Source: Phosphoribacter sp037045055 (lineage in GTDB: Bacteria; Actinomycetota; Actinomycetes; Actinomycetales; Dermatophilaceae). From it: a stretch of 64,000 bases of DNA. Below the pieces are notes generated by a model. It did not search any database, was not told the origin of the DNA, and saw nothing but the letters and a program-made list of their open reading frames with translations. The DNA lies in contig JBAOHJ010000003.1 of NCBI GenBank assembly GCA_037045055.1, positions 806,001 through 870,000 on the forward strand, read 5' to 3'. Below are positions 30,610 to 39,342 of the stretch, in pieces. Position 1 is the stretch's first letter. Each line of letters opens with the position of its first letter. Both the position numbers and the translations under genes were made by a program.

Positions 30610-33003
30610 CTAGATGGCCTCGAGCTTCTGCAGCCGGCCGATCGACCACCAGCCGAACGGGATGGGCAGCCAGTAGGTCACCAGCCGGTAGAGCAGCACC
30701 GCCGAGACCGCGGTGCCACTGTCGTTGCCGACGGCGATGAGTCCGGCCGACATGGCCGCCTCGATGCCCCCGAGCCCACCGGGGGTGGGGACGGCGGAGC
30801 CGATGATCGCGCCGGCGAAGTAGACGACGGCGACGGCCGCCAGCGGTGTGGTGGACCCGAACGCCCGGGTCGCGCAGAAGGTCGCCCCGACGAACGCGGT
30901 GTCCAGCACCAGCGCGCCGCCGATGAGCTGGGCGAGCTTGCCCGGGTGCTGCAGCACCCCGAGGATTTGCGGCACCACGGTGCGCAGCTGCGGCATCACC
31001 CGGTCCCGGAAGGCCTTGCGCACCGCGGGGATCGCGAACAGGGCGATGACGACCAGCACGAGCACCGGGATCGCGACGACCACCGACTCGGGCGGCTGGA
31101 ACGACGCCTGCGGGCCCGTGCCGGCGACGACGCCCGCGAGCGCCAGGAGCGTGGCGTAGCTGCTGAACTGGGACACCTGCGCCAGACCGACGCTGGCACC
31201 GGCCGCGGCGGCCGGCACGCCGGACTTCTGCAGATACCGGGTGTTGAGCGCGATATTGCCGATCGCGGCCGGTGCGACCAGACCGCTGAAGGCGACCGCG
31301 AGCTGGGTCATGTAGGTGCGCACGAACCGCAGCCGGGTCGGCACGGAGCCGGTGAGCACGAGCGAGGCCCCGGCGAAGGTGAGGATCGCGAACACCAGCG
31401 AGGCCAACGCCCACGGCCACTCGGCCCGCCCGAGCACGGCCGCGAAGTCCACCTGGGCCAGTTGGGTCAGCAGCAGGTATGCCGCCACGGCGCCGCCGAG
31501 CGCGGTGAGCACGCCTTTGGCGGAGACCCGTCGCAGCTCGATGCTGCGCGGCTCGTCGGCGCTGGTGTCCAGGGCGATGATCCGGGCTCGCAGATCGTCC
31601 AGCAGCCCCGCGCGGGCCTTGAGCTCGGCGCGGATCGGCCGCCCGAGCCCGAGCGGCTGCAGCAACGGCAGGGCACGGGAAGCCCGCTGCGGGCCGACCT
31701 CGCCGAGCACCGCGTCCAAGGCCCGCTCGGGCCCGATGCACACCGCGAGCAGGGTGGTCGCCTGGGCGGCGTCGGCCCGGCGGGTCAGGTCGTCCGCGCC
31801 GACGTCGCCGTCGCCGGTGGTGCGCACCCCGGCCGATCCGTCGGGCAGCAGCACGACGCTGTCGAGGTTGAGCCCGCGGAACACGATCCGACGGTCCTGC
31901 ATGCGCCAGACCATGCGCACCACGGCCCGAGCCTGCGCGTCGGTGAGCTCCGCCCCGAGCTCGCGTAGGGTCCGCCCCTCGACGCGGGTGAGGGCCAGCG
32001 CCGAGCAGGACCCTCCCACGTCGACGACCGCTACCGGGTACGGAGCGGTGATCCCGGCCCAGCGCAGTGCCAACGCGGTGAGGCTGCGGTGCTCCAGGGC
32101 GTGGCGCACCGTGAAGGACGGGGCCCGGGCGGTGGCCCCCCGCAGCCGCAGCCGGGTGAGCAGGCGCCGGCCGGACGCCAGCCCGAAGGTGTCCCGGTCC
32201 AGGACGTGCACGTCGAGGATCTGCCCGTCGCGGGTGCGACCCTGGTAGACCCGCTCGCCCTCGTCGTCGTCGTCGACGAGCGCCAGCCGGGCCAACGGGG
32301 CGCCGGCGAGGACCAGCTCCCGGGCGATCTCGGTGCCCGGGGGACGGGTCGACGCGGTGCCGAAGGCGAAGCGGACCCCGTGACCGACGATCGCCCCGAG
32401 CAGGAAGCTGCACAGCAGCGCCAGTGCGGTGTTCGCGCCGGAGAGGAACGAGGTCAGGGTGGCGGAGGTGAGCACGACGGCGACCAACGGCGAGATCCAG
32501 CGCCGGCCGTTGATGTTGGCGACGATGACCAGCGCCACGAGGGTGACCACGACGATGTCCAGCGGTGCGGACAGCCCGTCCCGGGGTATCGGCCGGGACA
32601 GGGCGGCCAACGCCTGCTCGAAGTGGCCGCCCACGACAAGGACCTTCACGGTCTGGGTCACCGCGGCGGCCAGCCCGGCGGCGAGCAGGGCGTGCACGAG
32701 CTGCCAGCCCCTGCTGCGGGCCAGCAGGTCGACGCCGATGACCACCGGGACGACGAGGACGCCGATCCCGCCCGCCCAGGAGAACAGCTGCAGCAGCAGG
32801 CGGGGCAGGCCGCTGGTGGCCAGGGTGAGGTCGTGCTCCACCGCCCCGGTGGTGTCGACCGCGACGTTGCCCAGGCTCATCGCGACGACGACGGCCACGA
32901 CATACGCGAGCAACGCGTACACGTCGGACGGCCGACGGACCCGGTCGGGCATCGTCGGCTCGACGACCTCGACGGTCACCGGCGACGTGAGCACGACCCC
33001 CAT
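30610..33003 (-). CDS. Membrane protein: kinase-like domain fused to MprF-type flippase domain
   Basis: About 797 aa. The N-terminal third has about six helices; a soluble middle (VYQGRTRDGQILDVHVLDRD ... FRGLNLDSVVLLPDGSAGV) looks like an ABC1/aminoglycoside-kinase fold, but the HRD-type catalytic Asp and the DFG-type Asp are not visible. The C-terminal third is the LPG synthase TM region (UPF0104: AVAFSGLVAPAAIGNIALN, FAGAIIGSAVPTPGGLGG), which flips lipids in MprF. The lipid is unknown. Start is uncertain: ATG 33003 (MGVVLTSP) is used; an ATG at 33030 is possible. The gene converges on the FHA gene, 24 nt apart. Confidence 0.8.
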   Translation of the reverse strand: MGVVLTSPVTVEVVEPTMPDRVRRPSDVYALLAYVVAVVVAMSLGNVAVDTTGAVEHDLTLATSGLPRLLLQLFSWAGGIGVLVVPVVIGVDLLARSRGWQLVHALLAAGLAAAVTQTVKVLVVGGHFEQALAALSRPIPRDGLSAPLDIVVVTLVALVIVANINGRRWISPLVAVVLTSATLTSFLSGANTALALLCSFLLGAIVGHGVRFAFGTASTRPPGTEIARELVLAGAPLARLALVDDDDEGERVYQGRTRDGQILDVHVLDRDTFGLASGRRLLTRLRLRGATARAPSFTVRHALEHRSLTALALRWAGITAPYPVAVVDVGGSCSALALTRVEGRTLRELGAELTDAQARAVVRMVWRMQDRRIVFRGLNLDSVVLLPDGSAGVRTTGDGDVGADDLTRRADAAQATTLLAVCIGPERALDAVLGEVGPQRASRALPLLQPLGLGRPIRAELKARAGLLDDLRARIIALDTSADEPRSIELRRVSAKGVLTALGGAVAAYLLLTQLAQVDFAAVLGRAEWPWALASLVFAILTFAGASLVLTGSVPTRLRFVRTYMTQLAVAFSGLVAPAAIGNIALNTRYLQKSGVPAAAAGASVGLAQVSQFSSYATLLALAGVVAGTGPQASFQPPESVVVAIPVLVLVVIALFAIPAVRKAFRDRVMPQLRTVVPQILGVLQHPGKLAQLIGGALVLDTAFVGATFCATRAFGSTTPLAAVAVVYFAGAIIGSAVPTPGGLGGIEAAMSAGLIAVGNDSGTAVSAVLLYRLVTYWLPIPFGWWSIGRLQKLEAI

Positions 33004-33123
33004 CCTGCCCCACGTCCTCGTCGGCGCCATCCACCTGCAGGGGGTATGCCGCCGTTCCCCCGGAACGGCCCGCGCCGACCAATCGGGATTGACGATGCGT
33101 GCCACGCGAGCGAGGGTGGCCGC

Positions 33124-33588
33124 ATGGACGGGGACAGCGACGCGGACGGGGGTGCCGACGCGCGGGCGTTCGAGCGGGCCTTCGCGGCGGCATACCTGGT
33201 CTTCCACCGACGCGACCGGGCCCGCGAGGAGCTGTCCGGCGCCTCCCGGGCCGTCCTTCTGCACCTGTCGCTCAGTGGCCCGCCCAGCGTCGGTGCGGCC
33301 GCCACGCACCTGGGGCGCGCTCAGTCGGTGGTCAGCGAGATCGTCTCCCAACTGCAGCGGCACGGGTGGGTCGAGCGGCTCGACGACCCGGCCGATCGCC
33401 GGCGCACGCTGGTCTGGCTGACGGACGAGGGCAGGTCGCGGCTGGAGGCCGACCGCCGGGTCCTGTCCCTCGACCTCGTCGGTGCCGCCCTGCAGCGCCT
33501 GCATGCCGACCAGCGCACGGCCGTCGTCGCGGGCTTGCAGGCCCTCGTCAACGCCGCCTCACCCCCACCCGGAAAGGACCAGCCATGA
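33124..33588 (+). CDS. MarR-family transcriptional regulator
   Basis: A 154-aa winged-helix regulator: FAAAYLVFHRRDRAREELSG, SLSGPPSVGAAATHLGRAQS (recognition region), VSEIVSQLQRHGWVERL and the wing DPADRRRTLVWLTDEGR. MarR proteins usually repress nearby transport or detoxification genes until a small ligand binds. The ATG at 33124 has GAGGG upstream. The stop overlaps the start of a zinc ribbon gene (ATGA). The divergent flippase gene begins about 120 nt upstream. Confidence 0.88.
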   Translation: MDGDSDADGGADARAFERAFAAAYLVFHRRDRAREELSGASRAVLLHLSLSGPPSVGAAATHLGRAQSVVSEIVSQLQRHGWVERLDDPADRRRTLVWLTDEGRSRLEADRRVLSLDLVGAALQRLHADQRTAVVAGLQALVNAASPPPGKDQP

Positions 33589-33851
33589 CGACCTGCGAGA
33601 GCTGCTCGATGCCTATCGAGAGCGGTCGGTACTGCCCGCACTGCGTCGACGACCAGGGCAACCTGCAGTCCTTCGAGGAGCGTGTCGAGCGGATGTGCGC
33701 CTGGCAGTCCCGGCGCGACCCCAACGCGTCGGCCGAACAGGTCCGCGCCGCCACCTTGGCGTTCTTGTCCGGTATGCCGGCCTGGCGCGACCACCCGGCG
33801 GTGCGTGCCGCGGCGGCGGGGGCGCCGCCGCCGGCCTCCGGCACCTGGTAG
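33585..33851 (+). CDS. Small zinc ribbon protein
   Basis: An 88-aa protein with CESCSMPIESGRYCPHC near the start (C4, C7, C18, C21), followed by QGNLQSFEERVERM and AEQVRAATLAFLSGMPAW. This matches the putative zinc ribbon family PF12674, often fused to or encoded near regulators. No enzymatic motif. It is coupled to the MarR gene by a 4-nt overlap, so it may modulate that regulator or share its regulon. Confidence 0.8.
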   Translation: MTTCESCSMPIESGRYCPHCVDDQGNLQSFEERVERMCAWQSRRDPNASAEQVRAATLAFLSGMPAWRDHPAVRAAAAGAPPPASGTW

Positions 33852-33943
33852 CCGCCCCGGCCCCGGCCGGCCCCGATAGGCCATGATGGGCCGGACGGCC
33901 GGCCCAGCTCGCGGTCGGCCGAGTCCGCGCAGGGAGTGACCAC

Positions 33944-34786
33944 ATGAGGTTCCACGTCAAGACCCGACCCGAGCACGTCACCTGGGCCTGGATGCGGGAC
34001 ACCTGGATCGCCGCCGACGGCATACCGCTGTTCGAGAGCGCCTGGCACTGGGACCACTTCTACCCGCTGACCGGCGATCTCGACGGGCCCAACCTGGAGG
34101 CCTGGACCACCCTCGCCGCGCTGGCCCAGGCGACCGGCCGGATCCGGGTCGGCTGCCAGGTCTCCGGGATGATCTACCGCCACCCGGCGGTGCTGGCGAA
34201 CATGGCCAGCGCCGTCGACATCATCTCGGACGGTCGCCTGGAGCTGGGCGTCGGCGCCGGGTGGAACGAGCTGGAGACCACGGCATACGGGATCCCGCTG
34301 CCGCCCATGAAGGAACGCTTCGACCGGTTCGACGAGGGCGTGCAGGTGCTGCTGGGGCTGCTCACGAAGGAGCACACGAGCTTCGAGGGGCGCCACTTCC
34401 GGCTGACCCGGGCCCGCAACGAGCCCAAGGGCGTGCAGCGCCCCCACCCGCCGCTCACCATCGGCGGCAAGGGACCCAAACGCACCCTGCTCGCGGTGGC
34501 CAAATGGGCCCAGGGTTGGAACGCCATCCTCACCGGTCCCGACGAGTGGGTCCGCCTCAAGACGGTGTTGCTCGAGCACTGCGCGGCCGTGGGCCGCGAC
34601 CCGGGGGAGATCGACTGCTCGGTCAACGTCATGGTCACGGGCACCGGCGACGCCGAGATCGCCGCGGCGGTGGAGCTGGCCGCGGCCTACCGTGACGCCG
34701 GCGTGGACGTCGCCGTGATGAACCTCCCGCACGGCGCCCCGGCCGGCATCCTGGACCGGCTGGCCACGGGGCTGGCGCAGCTGTAG
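33944..34786 (+). CDS. F420-dependent LLM-class oxidoreductase
   Basis: A 280-aa bacterial-luciferase-like TIM-barrel protein of the F420-dependent type. Motifs: ESAWHWDHFYPL, GRIRVGCQVSGMIYRHPAVLA shown in part as RVGCQVSGMIYRHPA, SDGRLELGVGAGWNE, FDRFDEGVQVLLGLL and PPLTIGGKGPKRTL. Members use reduced coenzyme F420 to reduce diverse substrates; the substrate cannot be inferred. The ATG at 33944 follows GGGAGTG. It converges on chaA, 9 nt away. Confidence 0.88.
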   Translation: MRFHVKTRPEHVTWAWMRDTWIAADGIPLFESAWHWDHFYPLTGDLDGPNLEAWTTLAALAQATGRIRVGCQVSGMIYRHPAVLANMASAVDIISDGRLELGVGAGWNELETTAYGIPLPPMKERFDRFDEGVQVLLGLLTKEHTSFEGRHFRLTRARNEPKGVQRPHPPLTIGGKGPKRTLLAVAKWAQGWNAILTGPDEWVRLKTVLLEHCAAVGRDPGEIDCSVNVMVTGTGDAEIAAAVELAAAYRDAGVDVAVMNLPHGAPAGILDRLATGLAQL

Positions 34787-34795
34787 GCCGCCGGC

Positions 34796-35890
34796 TCAGG
34801 GCACCGCGGCCAGCAGCAGGTATGCCACGAAGATCGTCAAGTGCACCCCGGCGGTCAACCGGGTTGCCCGGCCCGGGACCACGGTGAGCACGGCGACCAG
34901 CAGGGTCAGACCGAGCAGGGCGATGTGGATCGGGTCCAGCGCCAGGGCCAGCGGCGTGGACAACCAGATCGTCGCCAGGGCCAGGGCCGGGATGGTCAGG
35001 GCGATGGAGGCCATGGCCGATCCGTAGGCGAGATTCATGCTGGTCTGGACGCGGTCCCGGTTCGCCGCCCGGACCGCCGCGGTGGTCTCCGGGGCGAGGA
35101 TCAGCAGGGCGATAACCACCCCGACGAAGGACACCGGGATCCCCAGGGTGGAGGTGGCCTGCTCCAGGGAGGGGGTGATCAGCTTGGCCAGCCCGATGAC
35201 CGTGGCGAGCGAGAGCAGCAGCAGTCCGAGGCTGGCGCGGGCCTGTCGAGCGGTGGGCGGTTGGGCGTGCTGCTCCTCGTCGACCAGCTGGCCCTCGGAG
35301 TCGACGGGCAGGAAGAAGTCGCGGTGGGTCGCGCCCTGGGTGGTGATGAACAGGGCGTAGAGCAGCAGCGCCGCGACCGAGATGAAGGCCAACTGCTGGG
35401 GGCGGAAGGTCGGACCGGCGTTGGACGTGAACCCGGGGACCACCAGGGTGAGGGTGGCGACGGTGGCGACCGCGGCGAGCATCGAGCCGCTGCTGCGCTG
35501 ACGGAACTGCGCCATCCCGGACCGGCCGGCGTTGACGAACAGCGCCAGCCCGACGATGCCGTTGACCGTGATCATGAGGGCCGAGAACACCGTGTCCCGG
35601 GCGAGGGTGGGACGTGGTTGGTCTCCGCTCATCGCCATGAGGATCATCCCGACCTCCAGGACGGTCACGGCCACCGCGAGGATGATCGACCCATACGGCT
35701 CACCCACCCGGGCGGCGACGACCTCGGCGTGGTGGACCGAGGCGAGCACGGTGACGGCCAGGATCACCCCCAAGGCCAGCGCCACCGCGCCGGGCATGCT
35801 GCGGCCCCACGCCGCGACGAGCACGACGAGGGCGCACACCGGGGCCCACCGGTGCCACTGCATCCATCCGTGTCGCTGCGACCCGCTCAC
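34796..35890 (-). CDS. chaA: Calcium/sodium:proton antiporter ChaA
   Basis: A 364-aa member of the Ca2+/cation antiporter superfamily with about eleven helices in two inverted halves. Each half carries the ion-binding motif: VARVGEPYGSIILAVAVTVLE, given here in part as GEPYGSIILAVAVTVLE, and LAPETTAAVRAANRDRVQTS followed by NLAYGSAMASIALTIP. ChaA exports Ca2+, Na+ or K+ in exchange for protons. A charged cytoplasmic loop (LVDEEQHAQPPTARQ) separates the halves. The GTG at 35890 has TAGGA upstream. Confidence 0.92.
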   Translation of the reverse strand: MSGSQRHGWMQWHRWAPVCALVVLVAAWGRSMPGAVALALGVILAVTVLASVHHAEVVAARVGEPYGSIILAVAVTVLEVGMILMAMSGDQPRPTLARDTVFSALMITVNGIVGLALFVNAGRSGMAQFRQRSSGSMLAAVATVATLTLVVPGFTSNAGPTFRPQQLAFISVAALLLYALFITTQGATHRDFFLPVDSEGQLVDEEQHAQPPTARQARASLGLLLLSLATVIGLAKLITPSLEQATSTLGIPVSFVGVVIALLILAPETTAAVRAANRDRVQTSMNLAYGSAMASIALTIPALALATIWLSTPLALALDPIHIALLGLTLLVAVLTVVPGRATRLTAGVHLTIFVAYLLLAAVP

Positions 35891-35984
35891 GGTCCTACCC
35901 TCTCATCGAGCACCGAGGTGAGCAGCCGCGCAGGCGTGCGACGGGGTCGGTCGCCCGGCAGCGACCCGGGCAGCGCGTCGGCGG

Positions 35985-38315
35985 TCAGGCTGGCGCGGTC
36001 GGGCGGAATCGCCGCAGCCGCAGGCTGTTGGTCACGACGAACACCGAGCTGAAGGCCATCGCGGCCCCGGCGACGAGCGGGTTGAGCAGACCGAGCGCGG
36101 CCAACGGGATCGCGGCGACGTTGTAGGCGAACGCCCAGAACAGGTTGCCCTGGATGGTCCGCAGGGTGGCCCTCGCCAGCCGGACCGCGTCGAGCGCCCC
36201 GACGAGGTCGCCGCGGACCAGGGTGAGATCCGAGGCCTCGATGGCGACGTCGCTGCCGCTGCCCATGGCGATGCCCAGATCGGCCTGGGCCAGGGCGGCG
36301 GCGTCGTTCACCCCGTCGCCGACCATGGCGACCACCCGACCCCGGTCCTGCAAGCGGGACACCGCGGCGACCTTGTCCGCGGGCAGCACGTCGGCGACGA
36401 CGTCCTCGGGGGGTATGCCGGTCAGCTCACCGACCGCTCGCGCCGCCTCGGCGTGGTCGCCGGTGAGCAGCACGGGCCGCAGTCCGTTGGCGCGGAACAG
36501 CGCCACGGCGCGGGCCGAGGTGGGCTTGACCGTGTCGGCCACCACGAGCACGCCTCGCACGGCACCGTCCCAGGACACCCACACCGGGGTCTGCCCCCGA
36601 GCGCCGGCCTCGTCGGCCGCGGCGAGCAGCCCGTCCGGCGGTGTGCGACCCGAGGCGCCGACGACGAAGTCCAGCCGACCCACGGCGACCTCGACACCCG
36701 CGACCCGGCCACGCACCCCGAGGCCCTCGTGGTTGCGGAACGCCTCCACCGCGGCGCCCGCGGGTTCGCCCGAGGCCGGGGGGGAGGCCTCGACCCTCGC
36801 GCCTGCCGCCGGGACGGCGGCGCCGGCGGGGCCCGCCGCAGCGGCGGCAACGGCCCGCGCGATGGGGTGCTCCGAGCCGGACTCCAGGGCGCCGGCCAGG
36901 GCCAGCACTCGCGCCGGGTCCTCGCCGGGCGCGGCATACCTGCCGACGAGGGACATCCGCCCGGTGGTGACGGTGCCGGTCTTGTCCAGCACGACGGTGT
37001 CCACCCGGCGCGTGGACTCGAGCACCTGCGGGCCCTTGATGAGGATGCCCAGCTGCGCGCCGCGGCCGGTGCCGACCATGAGCGCCGTCGGGGTGGCCAA
37101 GCCGAGAGCACAGGGGCAGGCGATGATGAGCACGGCCACCGCGGCGGTGAAGGCCGCGGTCCAGGAGTGCCCGGTGAGCACCCATACCGCGAGCGTCCCC
37201 ACCGCCAGGGCGATGACCACCGGCACGAACACCGACGACACCCGATCGGCCAGCCGCTGCACCTGGGCCTTGCCGTTCTGGGCGGCCTCGACGAGCCGGG
37301 CCATCTGTGCCAGCTGGGTGTCGGCGCCCACCCTGGTGGCCCGCACGACCAGACGTCCCGAGGCGTTGACGCTGGCGCCCACGACGGCGTCGCCCACCGC
37401 GACGTCGACGGGCACCGGCTCGCCGGTCAGCAGGGACACGTCGAGCGCCGAGGCGCCGGAGACCACCTCGCCGTCGGTGGCGACCTTCTCCCCGGGCCGC
37501 ACCACGAACTCGTCGCCGACCGCGAGGTGGGCGACCGGTATCCGGGTCTCGAGGCCCCCGCGCAGGACCGCGACCTCCTTGGCCCCGAGGTCGAGCAGCG
37601 CCCGCAGGGCAGCGCCGGACCGGCGCTTGGCGCGGGACTCCGCGTACCGCCCGGCGAGGATGAACGTCGTCACCGCCGCGGCGGTCTCCAGGTAGATGTG
37701 CTCGCCGGCCTCGGCGCGGCTGGGCAGCAGCTCGAAGGTCATCCGCATCCCGGGCATGCCCGCATGCCCGAAGAACAGCGCCCACAGCGACCAGAGGTAG
37801 GCCGCCGTCACGCCGACCGAGATGAGGGTGTCCATCGTGGTGGCCCCGTGGCGCAGGTTGGTCAGCGCCGCCCGGTGGAACGGCCACGCCCCCCAGACGA
37901 CCACCGGCGAGGCGAGGGTGAGGGCCAGCCACTGCCAGTTGGCGAACTGCAGCGGCGCCACCATGGACAGGGCGACGACCGGCACGGTCAGCGCCGCCGA
38001 GACTGCCAGCCGGCGGCGTAGCGCCGCGGTCTCGTCGTCGTCGGCCGGTATGCCGCGCGCCTCCTGCGCGGCCGGCGCGCCGGGCGCAGCGGGAGCAGGT
38101 GCGGGCAGGGCGGCGGTGTAGCCGGTGGCCTCGACGGTCTCGATGAGTCGGGCCAGGTCGACGGCCTCCGGGAAGGCGACGACGGCCTTCTCGGTGGCGT
38201 AGTTGACCGAGGCGCTCACCCCGTCGATGCGGTTGAGCTTCTTCTCGATCCGCGCCGCGCACGAGGCGCAGGTCATCCCGCCGATGACCAGCTCCGCCTC
38301 GCGCACGGCGGTCAT
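35985..38315 (-). CDS. copA: Copper-exporting P1B-type ATPase
   Basis: A 776-aa heavy-metal ATPase that exports Cu(I). N-terminal HMA domain with GGMTCASC (C16, C19), eight helices, the intramembrane CPC motif (C400-P-C402), phosphorylation site DKTGT (D444), HP motif SEHPIA and the nucleotide-hinge GDGVNDAAALAQADLG. Met-rich external loop GHAGMPGMRM between helices. It follows copZ with a 4-nt gap, and a CsoR-type operator lies upstream of copZ. Several ATA Ile codons fall in copies of the CGGCATAC word. Confidence 0.96.
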   Translation of the reverse strand: MTAVREAELVIGGMTCASCAARIEKKLNRIDGVSASVNYATEKAVVAFPEAVDLARLIETVEATGYTAALPAPAPAAPGAPAAQEARGIPADDDETAALRRRLAVSAALTVPVVALSMVAPLQFANWQWLALTLASPVVVWGAWPFHRAALTNLRHGATTMDTLISVGVTAAYLWSLWALFFGHAGMPGMRMTFELLPSRAEAGEHIYLETAAAVTTFILAGRYAESRAKRRSGAALRALLDLGAKEVAVLRGGLETRIPVAHLAVGDEFVVRPGEKVATDGEVVSGASALDVSLLTGEPVPVDVAVGDAVVGASVNASGRLVVRATRVGADTQLAQMARLVEAAQNGKAQVQRLADRVSSVFVPVVIALAVGTLAVWVLTGHSWTAAFTAAVAVLIIACPCALGLATPTALMVGTGRGAQLGILIKGPQVLESTRRVDTVVLDKTGTVTTGRMSLVGRYAAPGEDPARVLALAGALESGSEHPIARAVAAAAAGPAGAAVPAAGARVEASPPASGEPAGAAVEAFRNHEGLGVRGRVAGVEVAVGRLDFVVGASGRTPPDGLLAAADEAGARGQTPVWVSWDGAVRGVLVVADTVKPTSARAVALFRANGLRPVLLTGDHAEAARAVGELTGIPPEDVVADVLPADKVAAVSRLQDRGRVVAMVGDGVNDAAALAQADLGIAMGSGSDVAIEASDLTLVRGDLVGALDAVRLARATLRTIQGNLFWAFAYNVAAIPLAALGLLNPLVAGAAMAFSSVFVVTNSLRLRRFRPTAPA

Positions 38316-38319
38316 CGGG

Positions 38320-38541
38320 TCACCGTCCGACGAGCGAGTAGTTGCCTGCCTCGTCGAGTGCGGCGGCGACCTGGGCGTCGGTGAGCTCGCGGTCGGCCTG
38401 CACCGAGACGGTGGACGTGCCGCCGGCGACGAGGTCGACGCCGACCTCGGACACCCCCTCGAGGGCCCGCAGCTCGGTGGTGACGGCGTGCGCGCAGTGC
38501 CCGCACGTCATCCCGGAGACCTGGAAGGTCTGAGTGGTCAT
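38320..38541 (-). CDS. copZ: Copper chaperone CopZ (HMA domain)
   Basis: A 73-aa heavy-metal-associated domain, MTTQTFQVSGMTCGHC, with the Cu(I)-binding MTCGHC loop, and typical VSEVGVDL and DEAGNYSLVGR ends. It carries Cu(I) to CopA. The ATG at 38541 has GGAGCGCC upstream and is 33 nt from the CsoR-type palindrome. It is the first gene of copZ-copA. Confidence 0.93.
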   Translation of the reverse strand: MTTQTFQVSGMTCGHCAHAVTTELRALEGVSEVGVDLVAGGTSTVSVQADRELTDAQVAAALDEAGNYSLVGR

Positions 38542-38573
38542 GGCGCTCCTCCGTCGTCGGCAACCCCAACAGC

Positions 38574-38590
38574 ATACCCCCCACGGGTAT
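38574..38590 (-). promoter_or_regulatory. CsoR-type copper operator
   Basis: ATACCCCCCACGGGTAT: ATACCC (38574-38579) and GGGTAT (38585-38590) are perfect inverted arms around 5 nt, matching the GC-rich TACCC...GGGTA operators of actinobacterial CsoR. It lies 33-49 nt upstream of copZ, where it would overlap the promoter. csoR itself is not in the window. Confidence 0.65.
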
Positions 38591-38735
38591 TCCGGTGGGG
38601 TCGCGGAGCGGGGCCGTCCGCCGCCGCGGGGCGACGTGCCGGCCCGGCGCCCGGTAGCCTCACGCTGCGGGCCGGCCCAGGCCCGGCTCCCCCCGCGGAC
38701 CGGGATGTCGCGGGCTCGACTCACCAGGAGGGCAC

Positions 38736-39335
38736 ATGGATCGCGGCTCCACGAGCACGTCGACGGCGACCGACCTGGCGCTGGTGGCGGTGTTCGCGGC
38801 GGTCATCGCCGCGTTGGCGCTCGCCCCGGCCATCCCGGTCGGCAGCGTCGGCGTCCCCATCACCTTGCAGACCCTGGGCGTCGCCCTGGCCGGGCTGGTC
38901 CTCGGCCCGTGGCGCGGCGTCGCCGCCACGCTGCTCTACCTGCTGGTCGGTTTCGCCGGGCTGCCGGTGTTCGCCGGCGGGGCGGCCGGGCTCGGTGTGC
39001 TGCAGAAGCCGTCGGTCGGTTACCTGCTGTCCTTCCCGGTGGCCGCGTTCGTCGCCGGCGCGCTGGCGGCGTGGTTCGTGCGCCGGGGTCTGCGCGGGCA
39101 GTACGCCTGGCTGTTCGCCGCCGGCTTCGGCGCGAGCGTGCTGGTGGTCCACCCGGCCGGCATCCTCGGCATCGCCACGGTGGCCGGGCTCGACCTGGGC
39201 AAGGCGGTGCTGGCCGACCTGCCCTACTGGCCGGGCGACGTCCTCAAGAACCTGCTCGCCGCCGCGGTGGCGCTGGCCGTGCACAAGGCGTTCCCCGCGC
39301 TGCTGGCCCGCCGGCAGGTCGCCCCCGCGACCTAG
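38736..39335 (+). CDS. bioY: Biotin ECF transporter S-component
   Basis: A 199-aa membrane protein with six helices and BioY signatures PVGSVGVPITLQTLGVALAGL, given here in part as VPITLQTLGVALAG, LGPWRGVAATLLYLLVGFAGLP and VLQKPSVGYLLSF. BioY captures biotin at high affinity. The ATG at 38736 has AGGAGG upstream. bioM and bioN follow, forming a complete dedicated transporter. Confidence 0.95.
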   Translation: MDRGSTSTSTATDLALVAVFAAVIAALALAPAIPVGSVGVPITLQTLGVALAGLVLGPWRGVAATLLYLLVGFAGLPVFAGGAAGLGVLQKPSVGYLLSFPVAAFVAGALAAWFVRRGLRGQYAWLFAAGFGASVLVVHPAGILGIATVAGLDLGKAVLADLPYWPGDVLKNLLAAAVALAVHKAFPALLARRQVAPAT

Positions 39336-39342
39336 CACCCCG

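Noticed and set aside
38542..38735. Riboswitch upstream of bioY
   Set aside because: The short spacer is shared with the copper operator of the divergent copZ and shows no conserved aptamer-like structure; biotin genes in Actinobacteria are normally controlled by protein repressors.
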